Assembly: GCA_900315975.1 (NCBI GenBank)
Contig: ONBA01000022.1
Coordinates: 1-64,000, forward strand
DNA: 64,000 nt
Direction of reading: 5' to 3'
Source of the DNA: an uncultured Ruminococcus sp.
Lineage (GTDB): Bacteria > Bacillota_A > Clostridia > Oscillospirales > Ruminococcaceae
Shown: one piece after another, positions 35,685 through 44,591 of the stretch
Numbering within the stretch: the first letter of the stretch is position 1
How the letters are laid out: every line of letters begins with the position of its first letter
Made by a program: the position numbers and the translations under genes
The notes under the pieces: generated by a model
The model's input: only the letters and a program-made list of their open reading frames with translations
Told to the model about the DNA's origin: nothing
Database searches by the model: none

Positions 35685-36512
35685 ATGACAGAATACCAGC
35701 TATTCCCCGACATAAGGCTGATAGTCGGAACAGCTGACGGCATTGCAGATAAAGGCAAATTAGCAATAAGTTTTTGCATCAGCGGTATATGCGAATACAA
35801 GATAGGTAACGAATACAACTATCTAACTGCTGACACCTGCATGATAGTTCAGAATAAAGGGAGCGCAGACTGTCATATATCACACTCACCTGATTTTTGC
35901 AGTATAACACTTCTCATCAGCCGCAGATACAGCGAACCCGCATTTTCGGATATACTTGACATACCCAATATACTGACAGACATTCCCGACAGCGGAAACT
36001 ATATATTCAAAGCCGGCGACAATATGCGGAAGTTATTTTCTGAAATATATACAGAGGCAAAGAATACAAGGACTTCCATGCTGAAAATAAAGGTGCTGGA
36101 GCTTATAGCAATGTTAGGCGACGATAACAGGCTTAGTTTTAAGCACGACAATATATCCGGTCAGATAGGACAATACATCTGCAAAAACATATCCGAACAC
36201 TACACTATCGACCAGCTTTCCGGCATTTTCAAGGTAAACACAACCACATTGAAGAACCGTTTCAAGGAACGATACTGCTGTACAGTCTACGACTACGCAA
36301 AGAAGCGGAAAATGTTCAAAGCCGCGGAACTTATGAATGGGACAGACATGAAGATCATAGACATAGCCGAAGAAGTAGGATACAGTAACGCGAGCAAATT
36401 TTCGAGTGCATTCAGGTCTGTAATGGGAACAACTCCGAAGCGTTTCCGAATGGAGCAAATAAGGGTGACTCACTTCAAGAACACCGGAATATCGACAAAA
36501 ATCGCATATTAG
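35685..36512 (+). CDS. AraC-family transcriptional regulator
   Basis: 275 residues. The first 160 hold a sensing domain with no recognised ligand (KIGNEYNYLTADTCMIVQNK resembles a cupin edge). The last 100 are the double helix-turn-helix of AraC proteins: YTIDQLSGIFKVNTTTLKNR and MKIIDIAEEVGYSNASKFSS, ending in FRSVMGTTPKRFR. The layout resembles PchR-type regulators. Start at 35685 with GAGGTG before it, rather than an in-frame ATG 48 bp upstream. It may control the neighbouring DUF6110/P-type ATPase genes, but operator sites were not identified. Confidence 0.88.
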   Translation: MTEYQLFPDIRLIVGTADGIADKGKLAISFCISGICEYKIGNEYNYLTADTCMIVQNKGSADCHISHSPDFCSITLLISRRYSEPAFSDILDIPNILTDIPDSGNYIFKAGDNMRKLFSEIYTEAKNTRTSMLKIKVLELIAMLGDDNRLSFKHDNISGQIGQYICKNISEHYTIDQLSGIFKVNTTTLKNRFKERYCCTVYDYAKKRKMFKAAELMNGTDMKIIDIAEEVGYSNASKFSSAFRSVMGTTPKRFRMEQIRVTHFKNTGISTKIAY

Positions 36513-36617
36513 CATTGTATACCAGCTTTTTCTTATAGGAGCGGAAGAGCACATATTAATATGGTATCATAATATCAACGAAACAAAACTTTCGCGAATA
36601 ATAACGAGGTGATAATT

Positions 36618-36917
36618 ATGATCAAAATGCAGGATATCCCATGGAAGAAGATCGGACTTTTCGCAGGCGGAGTATTGTTCGGAACAGCCGGAATAAAGGT
36701 ACTTTCGAGCAAGGACGCAAAGAAGTGCTACACTCATGCAACGGCGGCAGTACTGCGTGCAAAGAGTGACGTTATGCAGACAGTAACAACAGTTCGTGAA
36801 AACTGTGATGATATACTGGCAGATGCGAAGGAAATAAACGAGCAGAGAGCCAAGAAAGAGGAAGCAGACGTTATAGCTGATAAATGTGAAGAAATCGCAG
36901 ATGCAAGCGAAGAATAA
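36618..36917 (+). CDS. DUF6110-like small membrane-anchored protein
   Basis: 99 residues. A hydrophobic N-terminal segment (WKKIGLFAGGVLFGTAGIKV) anchors it, and an acidic, helical remainder (AKKEEADVIADKCEEIADAS) would face the cytoplasm or outside. This family is regularly found before metal P-type ATPases, as here, with unknown function. It is separated from the ATPase by a terminator-like hairpin and 50 nt. Start ATG 36618 with GAGGTG upstream. Confidence 0.7.
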   Translation: MIKMQDIPWKKIGLFAGGVLFGTAGIKVLSSKDAKKCYTHATAAVLRAKSDVMQTVTTVRENCDDILADAKEINEQRAKKEEADVIADKCEEIADASEE

Positions 36918-36927
36918 TAATCAAAAG

Positions 36928-36953
36928 CAGACCGCTCCGACGGTCTGTTTTTA
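36928..36953 (+). terminator. Terminator between DUF6110 and the P-type ATPase
   Basis: CAGACCG (36928-36934), loop CTCCGA, CGGTCTG (36941-36947), then TTTTT. It directly precedes the ATPase ribosome site, so it may lower ATPase expression rather than end the operon. Confidence 0.75.
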
Positions 36954-36967
36954 TAGGAGGACACAAT

Positions 36968-39037
36968 ATGAAATGCAAGATACTGCATGAATCAAATGGA
37001 CGTATGCGAGTTCGTTTCTGCGTAAAGCGAATGACGCTGAAGCAGGCAGACACCGCAGAATACGCACTGTCAGCAATAGCCGGAGTGAAGCGAGTGCAGG
37101 TATTTGACCGCACCTGCGATGTTGTGATAACGTACACCTGTGACAGGGCAGAAATAATCGACAAGCTGTCGCATTTTTCGTTCAGCGACGAGCGGAATAC
37201 CGCACTTGTCCCCGAACATACCGGACGCGAACTTAACCGTTATTACGAAGACAAGCTTGCAGGAGTAATAATAAAGCGATTCGTGAACAATTTCATAGTA
37301 CCACAGCCGATACGGCGCATTATATCGTTTATCAAGGCGGCGAAGTACATATGGCGCGGACTAAAATGTCTGCTCAGCGGCAAATTAGAGGTAGCAGTTC
37401 TTGACGCTACGGCGATAGGAGTTTCGCTGATACGCGGCGACTTCAAAACTGCCGGCTCAGTAATGTTCCTGCTGAATGTAGGAGACATTCTTGACGAGTG
37501 GACACACCGCAAATCCATAGACGACCTCGCACGTACCATGTCACTCGGAATCGAACAGGTATGGACAAAAGCCCCCGACGGACAGGAAATCCTCATGCCT
37601 GTGAATGAGATAAACAAAGGCGACATGATAATCATAAGAACAGGCTCAATGATACCGCTTGACGGAAAAGTTATATCAGGTGATGCGATGGTAAATCAGG
37701 CATCAATGACAGGCGAATCAGTACCCGTACACAAATCTGAGGGAGCGTACGTATATGCGGGAACAGTAGTAGAAGACGGCGAATGTACAGTCTGCGTTGA
37801 GAATACAGCAGGCGGCGGACGTTACGACCGTATCGTAAAGATGATAGAAGAATCGGAGAAAATGAAATCTGCCGCCGAAGACAAGGCATCGCACCTTGCA
37901 GACAAGCTTGTTCCATGGAGTTTAGGCGGAACACTTCTTACATGGCTGATAACCCGAAATGTCACGAAAGCACTGTCGATACTCATGGTAGACTTCTCAT
38001 GTGCACTAAAGCTTGCAATGCCTATATCGGTACTTTCAGCAATGCGAGAGTGTTCAAGGGCAGGGATAACAGTCAAAGGCGGACGCTTTATGGAAGCAGT
38101 TGCAGAAGCAGATACGATAGTATTTGACAAGACAGGAACACTCACTTATTCCGCACCGAAAGTGGCAAAGGTGATAACATTCGGAGGACGAGACGAGGAC
38201 GAAATGCTCCGGCTTGCGGCTTGTCTTGAGGAGCACTATCCGCATTCGATAGCGAATGCAGTAGTAGCCGAAGCCGAAGAAAAGGGACTGATACACGAAG
38301 AATTCCACTCGAAGGTGGAATACGTGGTAGCGCACGGAATATCGAGCACAGTCAACGGTGAGCGTGTACTTATCGGAAGTCACCATTTTATCATAGAGGA
38401 CGAGCAGTGCAGTGAACCGGACGACGAAAGATACCGTGATCTGCCTGCGGAGTATTCGCATCTTTACCTCGCGACAGGCGAAGAAGTAGCGGCAGTGATA
38501 TGCATAGAAGACCCACTCCGGAGCGAAGCCGCAGACGTTATACAAAAACTCCACGAATACGGCATAACGCGAGCAGTCATGATGACAGGCGACAACGAGC
38601 GAACAGCGAGAGCGGTTGCAGAAAAAGTCGGAGTTGACGAATATTATGCTGAGGTACTTCCGGAGGACAAAGCGGCATTTATACGTTCCGAGCACAAAGC
38701 AGGGCGGAAGGTAATAATGATAGGAGACGGAGTAAACGACTCCCCTGCCCTCAGTGAAGCAGATGCAGGAATAGCTATAAGCACAGGAGCTGCAATAGCG
38801 CGAGAGATAGCTGATATCACAATTTCCGCCGATGACCTTTACGCACTAGCCGAGCTGAAACGTCTCAGCAATGCGCTTATGATGCGAATCGGCAGGAACT
38901 ACCGAACCATCATAGGATTCAACGGTGCACTTATAGGACTTGGTGTACTTGGAATACTTCCGCCGGCAACATCAGCACTTCTTCACAATGCCTCAACGCT
39001 TGCAATAGGACTAAAAAGCATGACCGACCTTACATAA
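36968..39037 (+). CDS. Heavy-metal P-type ATPase (P1B)
   Basis: 689 residues. The N-terminal 75 residues resemble a metal-binding-domain fold (KILHESNGRMRVRFCVKRM) but lack the CxxC pair. Then membrane helices, actuator motif MTGESVPVHK, the transmembrane metal motif DFSCALKLAMP in place of the usual CPC, phosphorylation motif FDKTGTLTYSAP, and hinge MIGDGVNDSPAL. P1B pumps export transition metals; the S-C-A-L-K-L signature differs from copper and zinc pumps, so the metal is open (manganese, iron or zinc are possibilities). Paired with DUF6110 upstream; followed by a terminator. Confidence 0.9.
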   Translation: MKCKILHESNGRMRVRFCVKRMTLKQADTAEYALSAIAGVKRVQVFDRTCDVVITYTCDRAEIIDKLSHFSFSDERNTALVPEHTGRELNRYYEDKLAGVIIKRFVNNFIVPQPIRRIISFIKAAKYIWRGLKCLLSGKLEVAVLDATAIGVSLIRGDFKTAGSVMFLLNVGDILDEWTHRKSIDDLARTMSLGIEQVWTKAPDGQEILMPVNEINKGDMIIIRTGSMIPLDGKVISGDAMVNQASMTGESVPVHKSEGAYVYAGTVVEDGECTVCVENTAGGGRYDRIVKMIEESEKMKSAAEDKASHLADKLVPWSLGGTLLTWLITRNVTKALSILMVDFSCALKLAMPISVLSAMRECSRAGITVKGGRFMEAVAEADTIVFDKTGTLTYSAPKVAKVITFGGRDEDEMLRLAACLEEHYPHSIANAVVAEAEEKGLIHEEFHSKVEYVVAHGISSTVNGERVLIGSHHFIIEDEQCSEPDDERYRDLPAEYSHLYLATGEEVAAVICIEDPLRSEAADVIQKLHEYGITRAVMMTGDNERTARAVAEKVGVDEYYAEVLPEDKAAFIRSEHKAGRKVIMIGDGVNDSPALSEADAGIAISTGAAIAREIADITISADDLYALAELKRLSNALMMRIGRNYRTIIGFNGALIGLGVLGILPPATSALLHNASTLAIGLKSMTDLT

Positions 39038-39076
39038 CCCCAAACTGATAGTTGTTACGGTTTATCTGAACTCTGA

Positions 39077-39107
39077 CCGGAGGGAACTATCCCTCCGGCA
39101 CTTTTTA
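39077..39107. terminator. Terminator between convergent genes
   Basis: CCGGAGGG (39077-39084), loop AACTAT, CCCTCCGG (39091-39098), then CACTTTTT. It ends the ATPase transcript. Confidence 0.85.
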
Positions 39108-41360
39108 TTCATTAACGGATTCAATAATAAGCATTTCAGCTTCTTCACGCGGCAAAGGCTTACCCCAGATGAAGCCCTGAATATAATCGCATCCAATTTC
39201 CCTGAGAGTCTGAAGCTGTTCAGGGAGTTCAACTCCTTCAGAGATGACTTCAAAACCCATGATATGACCGATAGATATTATTGCGGCAACGTACTGCTTA
39301 GAAGGCTCACTCATATTCATTTTATCGATAAACGACTTATCTATTTTGAGGAGGTTAGCAGGGAAATTATTGAGGTAGCTCAGAGAAGAGTAGCCTGTTC
39401 CGAAATCATCGATAGCGATTTTCACGCCCATTTTATGAAGTTCATCAATACAATGCAGAGCTTTTTCGGCAGAATCTATCATAATCGACTCAGTTATTTC
39501 TATTTCAATCTGACCCGGAGGTATCTCACTCGCACTGATGATCTCTCTCACCTCGTCGAGGAAATCGTTTTTCATCAGGTGTCTCACAGAGACATTCACA
39601 CATAAAATAATATCAGACCCTGTCTTAGCGATAAGACCGCCAATGAACATAGCGGCTTTTCTGAAAACGGTACTATCGACCTTATCAACGAGACCGACTT
39701 TTTCAGCGACAGGAATGAATTCACCGGGAGAAATAACACTTCCGTCGATATCCTTCATACGCGCAAGAGCCTCAAAACCGCGGAGTTTATGGTCAAGGTC
39801 GAACTGAGGCTGAAGCTGATAATAGATGGTATCATTTTCGAGGGCAGTCCTTAGTTTTCGTTCAATTTCGAGGGTATGCTCGACCTTTAACAGGTCAGGA
39901 GTGAAGCGAATGATATGGTTACTGCTGTTGATACGTTTCACCTCATTCATAGAAGCGTTAGCAAACGAGAAGAGGTTGTCGCTTGTAACAGCGTCATCGG
40001 GGAAAACAGAGTAACCGAAACTTGCAGTTATGTAGAAATCGCACTCCTCGACAGTAAGGCGGTTTCTGAGAACCGATTCATACTGTCTGATAGTTTTAAG
40101 GATCTCGTCATCTGAGCGATAATCGCGGATAATGAGAGCATATTCGTCCCCGCCCATACGAGCGATATAATCAATAGTACCTGTAAGACTAGCCTCCGCA
40201 ATAGTATTCCAGCGGTTAGCAATTTCGATAAGCACCTTATTACCGGTTTCAAAGCCCATAGTATCGTTAATACTTTTGAAGCCGTTGATATCTATTGAAA
40301 CGAGGGCAAACTTTTCATTGTGTTTGATAAGTTCCTTAACGTGGTCAGTAAAAGCTATACGGTTAGGTATACCGGTAAGCTGGTCGGTATAGCTAAGATG
40401 CCGCAGATGTTCGAGCATTTTATAGCTTGAAAGCTTAGACGAGATAAAGAAGGTAGTAAGTTCGAGAGTTTCCTTAATGCGCATGGTATTAGTGGTATCG
40501 AAATTGCTTGCCCAGATGTAACCGTGAGTCTCGTTATCGAAGCGAAGAGGGAACATAACAAGGCTTGAAACTCCGGCAGTTTTGAGGTTATTGAACCACG
40601 CGGGGTTCATTCTTTGAACATAGTCCCAGTCTTTTTTATCCTTGATGATAATGCAGTCACTTCCGGCGAACATCTCACGCCAGGTTGAGACGACATAATC
40701 AAACTCATCGAATGATGTGATAGGTCTGACGGAACATCTCTCGCTGATACTCGTAGCGAGAACGGTATTATCGCCTGTATCCTGGTCTATCTGGAGAATA
40801 GTACAGACCTCCGCACGGCAAATCAAACGTATATCCTCAATAACATCGTCCATAGTTTTTTTGAAATCGTTGGTACTATGGAGTTTAATGCAAGTTTTAA
40901 TAACGTCCTCGGAAGCAGTACCCGACTGACTCGAACTTACACCGATATCGACCGGATTACTTGGCTGAGCGGTATACGCACAGTAGCAGGTATCGCCGTT
41001 TTCGTAGTCGATAGGCATACAAAAGATATCGAACCACAGGTCGAGGTCATTCATATGAACGTAAGTATGAATGGGGATTTTCTTTACCGCAGAGCGGTAG
41101 CATATTTTTTCAAAGCCGATATCTTTAGGGAGATACCTGTCATAAAGCGAATTCGGAACAAACGTATTAGCCTGAAAGAAAATCTCAGGAACTCCCGGCA
41201 TATTCTGAAAAGCGGGCATAACAGGGTGCTCGATAGGTTCGAGGTACTTTTTATTACCGGCAACAAGGCGGATATCGCCGTATTCATCATCAGGCTTTCT
41301 CTGCACAGAGATTATGCAAGTAGGTGCATGAAAGCTGTTAGCAAGGTTCAGAAAATTCAT
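39105..41360 (-). CDS. GGDEF-EAL cyclic-di-GMP protein
   Basis: About 751 residues. The N-terminal 150 are unassigned; residues about 165-320 look like a GAF domain (LICRAEVCTILQIDQDTGD). The GGDEF domain has LTGIPNRIAF and the active loop RMGGDEYALI (GGDEY, a tolerated variant). The EAL domain has RGFEALARMKD, ITESIMID, IDDFGTGYSSLSYL and DKSFID, so phosphodiesterase residues look intact. It may both make and degrade c-di-GMP, or use GGDEF for regulation. No membrane segment. Start ATG 41360, AAAGGAGT upstream; the frame extends to 41432 without a ribosome site. Confidence 0.9.
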   Translation of the reverse strand: MNFLNLANSFHAPTCIISVQRKPDDEYGDIRLVAGNKKYLEPIEHPVMPAFQNMPGVPEIFFQANTFVPNSLYDRYLPKDIGFEKICYRSAVKKIPIHTYVHMNDLDLWFDIFCMPIDYENGDTCYCAYTAQPSNPVDIGVSSSQSGTASEDVIKTCIKLHSTNDFKKTMDDVIEDIRLICRAEVCTILQIDQDTGDNTVLATSISERCSVRPITSFDEFDYVVSTWREMFAGSDCIIIKDKKDWDYVQRMNPAWFNNLKTAGVSSLVMFPLRFDNETHGYIWASNFDTTNTMRIKETLELTTFFISSKLSSYKMLEHLRHLSYTDQLTGIPNRIAFTDHVKELIKHNEKFALVSIDINGFKSINDTMGFETGNKVLIEIANRWNTIAEASLTGTIDYIARMGGDEYALIIRDYRSDDEILKTIRQYESVLRNRLTVEECDFYITASFGYSVFPDDAVTSDNLFSFANASMNEVKRINSSNHIIRFTPDLLKVEHTLEIERKLRTALENDTIYYQLQPQFDLDHKLRGFEALARMKDIDGSVISPGEFIPVAEKVGLVDKVDSTVFRKAAMFIGGLIAKTGSDIILCVNVSVRHLMKNDFLDEVREIISASEIPPGQIEIEITESIMIDSAEKALHCIDELHKMGVKIAIDDFGTGYSSLSYLNNFPANLLKIDKSFIDKMNMSEPSKQYVAAIISIGHIMGFEVISEGVELPEQLQTLREIGCDYIQGFIWGKPLPREEAEMLIIESVNE

Positions 41361-41449
41361 GGATACTCCTTTCCGGAACGAAAAATAATAGGGTAATGAG
41401 AAGTGTTCCGGTGTGAAATAAAAACACCCCATGTATTATGTTATATATA

Positions 41450-41478
41450 ATTATACAACATATTACTATAAAAATCAA
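41450..41478 (-). promoter_or_regulatory. Promoter of the GGDEF-EAL gene
   Basis: Minus strand TTGATT (41473-41478), 17-bp spacer, TATAAT (41450-41455). Downstream, GGTGT/ACACC can form a small hairpin at 41410-41428. Confidence 0.6.
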
Positions 41479-41528
41479 TAGAGAAACTGTTAATACTGAC
41501 CTGAAAAGAGATAAACTATAAAGAACTC

Positions 41529-41557
41529 TTGACATTTTCGTACACAAATGTTACAAT
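41529..41557 (+). promoter_or_regulatory. Promoter of the membrane-protein gene
   Basis: TTGACA (41529-41534), 17-bp spacer, TACAAT (41552-41557), about 40 bp before the start. Confidence 0.75.
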
Positions 41558-41598
41558 ACTGTTATAATATTGAAACTTTGAACGATAAGGAGACGATC

Positions 41599-42141
41599 AT
41601 GATACTTGAAGATGAATACAGTCAGAACAGAGTTGCACTGAAAAAAATCAAAAAAGAATCAACGATATGCGGAATAATGTGCGGATTATTCATGTGTTTA
41701 ATAGTATTCGAGCTTTATTATACAATAATGATATCGCCGATATTTCTGATATTAATGGTAATAGTCGCCGCCGTAAGCATAACAGGATTCAAAGGCATTT
41801 CAAACAAAGACAACCGCTTTTCAAAGGCATCGTTGATACTCACAGCAGTGCATCTGTTAGCGTTTACAGCAATGATATCCGACTCATTGACCGAAGTATT
41901 GGTAGCACTTGTAATGTCAGGGCCAGGTCACATTATATTCGCATACTTCATCTACAAAACGATAAAGAACAACGAAAAATATCACTGGCTTGAACAGCAG
42001 GAAGGCTTTCCGCATTTTGAGATAAAGCAGACGATGTACGAAATGGATAAGCGTCAGCGCGAGATAAAAGACCCCTACCTCATCAAAAAAGAGGCAATAG
42101 AGAAGAATACCGGAAATGCCGGACATATGGACGAAATATAA
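41599..42141 (+). CDS. Small multi-pass membrane protein, unknown function
   Basis: 180 residues. After a charged start (MILEDEYSQNRVALKKIKKE) come about four hydrophobic segments: ICGIMCGLFMCLIVFELYYT, IFLILMVIVAAVSITGF, ASLILTAVHLLAFTAMI and VLVALVMSGPGHIIFAYFI. The last 50 residues are charged and cytoplasmic-looking. I do not recognise the family. AAGGAG precedes ATG 41599. It has its own promoter and sits between the c-di-GMP gene and the acetyltransferase. Confidence 0.75.
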   Translation: MILEDEYSQNRVALKKIKKESTICGIMCGLFMCLIVFELYYTIMISPIFLILMVIVAAVSITGFKGISNKDNRFSKASLILTAVHLLAFTAMISDSLTEVLVALVMSGPGHIIFAYFIYKTIKNNEKYHWLEQQEGFPHFEIKQTMYEMDKRQREIKDPYLIKKEAIEKNTGNAGHMDEI

Positions 42142-42147
42142 CACATC

Positions 42148-42176
42148 TTGACAAGGCGGAAATAAAGTGTTATAAT
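42148..42176 (+). promoter_or_regulatory. Promoter of the acetyltransferase gene
   Basis: TTGACA (42148-42153), 17-bp spacer, TATAAT (42171-42176): perfect consensus, starting just after the previous gene ends. Confidence 0.85.
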
Positions 42177-42182
42177 GGCATC

Positions 42183-42301
42183 AACATACGGAGTATGTTA
42201 AAAAAACTAAGGAGAAAAGTGTTTGAAAAATACTATTAAAAAGGAGATAGCAGCGTAAACGGGAGGTTTGCGAATACTATCTCACCCCACAGACCTCCCG
42301 T
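42183..42301 (+). promoter_or_regulatory. Structured leader with possible pseudoknot
   Basis: Three parts. First, hairpin AACATA/TATGTT (42183-42199) at the predicted 5' end. Second, a short open frame (42223-42258). Third, two perfect crossing pairings: GAGATAG (42244-42250) with CTATCTC (42277-42283), and ACGGGAGGT (42259-42267) with ACCTCCCGT (42293-42301). Because they interleave they form an H-type pseudoknot (loops 8, 9 and 9 nt) or two alternative hairpins. No T-run follows, so control of translation, not termination, is more likely. The acetyltransferase ATG is 40 nt further on. Confidence 0.5.
42223..42258 (+). CDS. Possible 11-residue leader peptide
   Basis: TTG at 42223, eight nucleotides after GGAG, opens MKNTIKKEIAA-stop. 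The last codons overlap the first arm of the crossing pairings (42244-42250), so ribosomes here would block that pairing. An overlapping alternative is GTG at 42219 (six codons). Confidence 0.35.
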   Translation: MKNTIKKEIAA

Positions 42302-42341
42302 CTGATACGAAAAGAAGTATAAGATTACGGAGGAAAAAACA

Positions 42342-42998
42342 ATGAATAACAACGATTTCATCATACGCAGAGAAAACGAAAACGACTATCGCGAGGTAGA
42401 GAATCTCGCCCGTGAAGCATTCTGGAATCTCAGCAATCCCGGCTGTTTCGAGCATTACTTCATTCACATAATGCGCACCCATGAGGACTTTATCCCCGAG
42501 CTTGACTATGTGATAGAGCGTGACGGAAAAGTAATCGCGAGTGTAATGTACTGCAAAGCAAAGCTTGTGGACGAGCAGGGAAACGAGAAGCAGATAGTCA
42601 CAATGGGACCGCTCTGCGTCCTTCCCGAGTATCAGCGCAAAGGTTACGGAAAGGCACTTCTCGAGTACACATTTGAGAAGGCGAAGGGACTCGGCTACGA
42701 CGTCGTGATAAACTTCGGCAATCCTGACAATTACGTAGCACGTGGCTACAAGAGCTGTATGAAGTACAACGTGTGCTTTGAGGGTGACTTTTACCCGGCA
42801 GCACTGCTTGTAAAGGTACTCACCGACGACGTACTTGACGGCAGAAAGTGGTTTTACCACCCGAGCGATGTAGACGCTCCATGCGACGATACAAAGGCAG
42901 TCGAAGAATTTGACAAACTCTTTCCGCCGAAGGAAAAGGGTTGGCAGCCGAGTCAGGAGGAATTCTACATACACAGTCATTCGTCGATAAATCGTTAA
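42342..42998 (+). CDS. GNAT-family N-acetyltransferase
   Basis: 218 residues. The acetyl-CoA site is LCVLPEYQRKGYGKALLEYT (motif A, about residues 88-107); YVARGYKSCMKYN is the late motif. The N-terminal half fits the GNAT fold (FIIRRENENDYREVENLARE). The substrate is unknown; the long C-terminal part (about 60 residues with PPKEKGWQPSQEEFYIH) resembles YhbS-like members. Preceded by a structured leader and followed by a strong terminator, so it is a single-gene transcript. GGAGG before the ATG. Confidence 0.85.
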   Translation: MNNNDFIIRRENENDYREVENLAREAFWNLSNPGCFEHYFIHIMRTHEDFIPELDYVIERDGKVIASVMYCKAKLVDEQGNEKQIVTMGPLCVLPEYQRKGYGKALLEYTFEKAKGLGYDVVINFGNPDNYVARGYKSCMKYNVCFEGDFYPAALLVKVLTDDVLDGRKWFYHPSDVDAPCDDTKAVEEFDKLFPPKEKGWQPSQEEFYIHSHSSINR

Positions 42999-43002
42999 AC
43001 GC

Positions 43003-43034
43003 AAAACCGGCAGCAATAAAAGCTGCCGGTTTTT
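43003..43034 (+). terminator. Terminator of the acetyltransferase gene
   Basis: AAAACCGGCAGC (43003-43014) pairs with GCTGCCGGTTTT (43022-43033), ending in five T. Confidence 0.9.
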
Positions 43035-43109
43035 CTGTTAGAATGGGATAAACAGCAGCAGGGACTAAAACTTAGTCGTCCCTGCAAACATGATCAATAC
43101 ATAAAGAAA

Positions 43110-44375
43110 TTATTTAAAATTAGCGATCCACTCTTCCATAGTACCCTTACCGCCGGTTGAGCAGAAGCTATAGTAAGCGAGGATATCGGAAGCGTCCTTA
43201 GAGTCGATTTTGCCGTCGAAATTAACATCAGCATTTTTCTTCTGCTGAAAAACAGTAAAGGTAGACTTTCCTGAAGTAGCAAGTTCTGAGTACTCACCGA
43301 GAACAGCGGAAGCATCGGAAGAATCGACCTTTTTATCGAGGTTAGCGTCACCGAGGAGACCGTCCGGTTCAGAAGGAGAAGGAGAATCATCAACAATTTG
43401 CAGACGATTCTCTTGCATAGAAACAGCTTTTATCTCATTTCCTTCGCTGTCAGAAACGAAAGCGTCAGTTACACCGAATGTAACAGTACTGCTTTGAAAA
43501 TAATCAGCCGGCACCTTAAATCTTATCTTCGCGATCGTGTCATTGAACTTAAAGCCTATAGGCTCGCCAATTTGGCTTGCAGTAGCGACTTCACGGGTTT
43601 TTGGGTTAAAAGTCAGAGCTGTACCATTAGAAGTTGTCGTTTCAGCGAGACCGAGGCACTCGATATAGTAAGGCATATTCAGTTTGAACTGGAATCCTGC
43701 GACATCAGGAGCATCAAAACCGCGCATAGCAACATCGACAGTAAATTCTTCACCGGGACTTACTTTATACAGGTATGGAACGGCATCTATCGTCACTTGC
43801 TTCTCTTTTGGCACATCACCATTGTTTATTTCAATATTGGCATAAGAAATATTTCTTTCAAAATCAATTGGTTCTCCATCTGTATCGCAGAAGAACGTAT
43901 AACTCATAGCAACATTGAAGCCATAGGTTGTATTGGCAGCATTTTCCGGAACTTCATAAACATAAGTAACAAGATCGGCATTCTGCGCTTCCTTTATAGT
44001 AGTTCCTTCAACACCTGACCACATAGCAAATTCGCCATAATCAGTATTGCTAAACACTGACTTAGCCGGCAGCTGATCCTCCCCATGCCTTATCTCGACA
44101 AGTTTAAGTCCTTCAGCCTTCTCACTTGAAGAAGCATAGCCATCATTTAGCTTTATCTGCATACCGCCGATATCAGAATCGCCATTGAAGCCGAGGGCAA
44201 CCACAGTAACTTCAACCTTCTCACCGGGTTTAACATTGTTAGAGGAAACTTTCAGAGAAAGGTCGAGCCAGTTTTTTGCTCCGATAGCCTGAGTTGATAA
44301 AGCGTTCGGAAGAACTCCCGAAGTCAGAACACATACAGCTGCGACTGCGGCGGCAAGTTTCTTTTTAATAATCAT
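43110..44375 (-). CDS. Scaffoldin-like protein: two cohesin-like modules and a dockerin
   Basis: 421 residues. Signal peptide MIIKKKLAAAVAAVCVLTSG. Module 1 (about 35-185) begins LDLSLKVSSNNVKPGEKVEV; module 2 (about 195-325) begins VTIDAVPYLYKVSPGEEFTV and has VAGFQFKLNMPYY; both have the repeated strand pattern of cohesins. After a Pro/Ser linker (DDSPSPSEPDG) comes a dockerin with two calcium loops: GDANLDKKVDSSDASAVLGE and ADVNFDGKIDSKDASDILAY. Cohesins grip dockerins, so this could link dockerin enzymes to a larger scaffold. Start ATG 44375, AAGGAGG upstream. Confidence 0.8.
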   Translation of the reverse strand: MIIKKKLAAAVAAVCVLTSGVLPNALSTQAIGAKNWLDLSLKVSSNNVKPGEKVEVTVVALGFNGDSDIGGMQIKLNDGYASSSEKAEGLKLVEIRHGEDQLPAKSVFSNTDYGEFAMWSGVEGTTIKEAQNADLVTYVYEVPENAANTTYGFNVAMSYTFFCDTDGEPIDFERNISYANIEINNGDVPKEKQVTIDAVPYLYKVSPGEEFTVDVAMRGFDAPDVAGFQFKLNMPYYIECLGLAETTTSNGTALTFNPKTREVATASQIGEPIGFKFNDTIAKIRFKVPADYFQSSTVTFGVTDAFVSDSEGNEIKAVSMQENRLQIVDDSPSPSEPDGLLGDANLDKKVDSSDASAVLGEYSELATSGKSTFTVFQQKKNADVNFDGKIDSKDASDILAYYSFCSTGGKGTMEEWIANFK

Positions 44376-44418
44376 ATGAAAAACCTCCTTGTAATAATAA
44401 TCAAAATACATCACCCTC

Positions 44419-44447
44419 ATTATAACATACCGCTCCTGACGTGTCAA
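44419..44447 (-). promoter_or_regulatory. Promoter of the scaffoldin-like gene
   Basis: Minus strand TTGACA (44442-44447), 17-bp spacer, TATAAT (44419-44424): perfect consensus. Confidence 0.85.
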
Positions 44448-44489
44448 CTACAGGCACAAAAAAACTGCATTTTTTGTACAAATTTCCAA

Positions 44490-44518
44490 TGTGACCAATA
44501 ATAGGGAAATGGGTCACA
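44490..44518. promoter_or_regulatory. Inverted repeat, possible operator
   Basis: TGTGACC (44490-44496) and GGTCACA (44512-44518), 15 bp apart, lie between two divergent promoters (the plus-strand TATAAT is at about 44535). It looks like a dimer-binding operator but no regulator is assigned. Confidence 0.4.
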
Positions 44519-44591
44519 GCGCAGATACACTCCGCATATAATGTAGTGTACCGCATAGACGGCAAAGCTGTCACCCGTCAGGGGGGATAAT

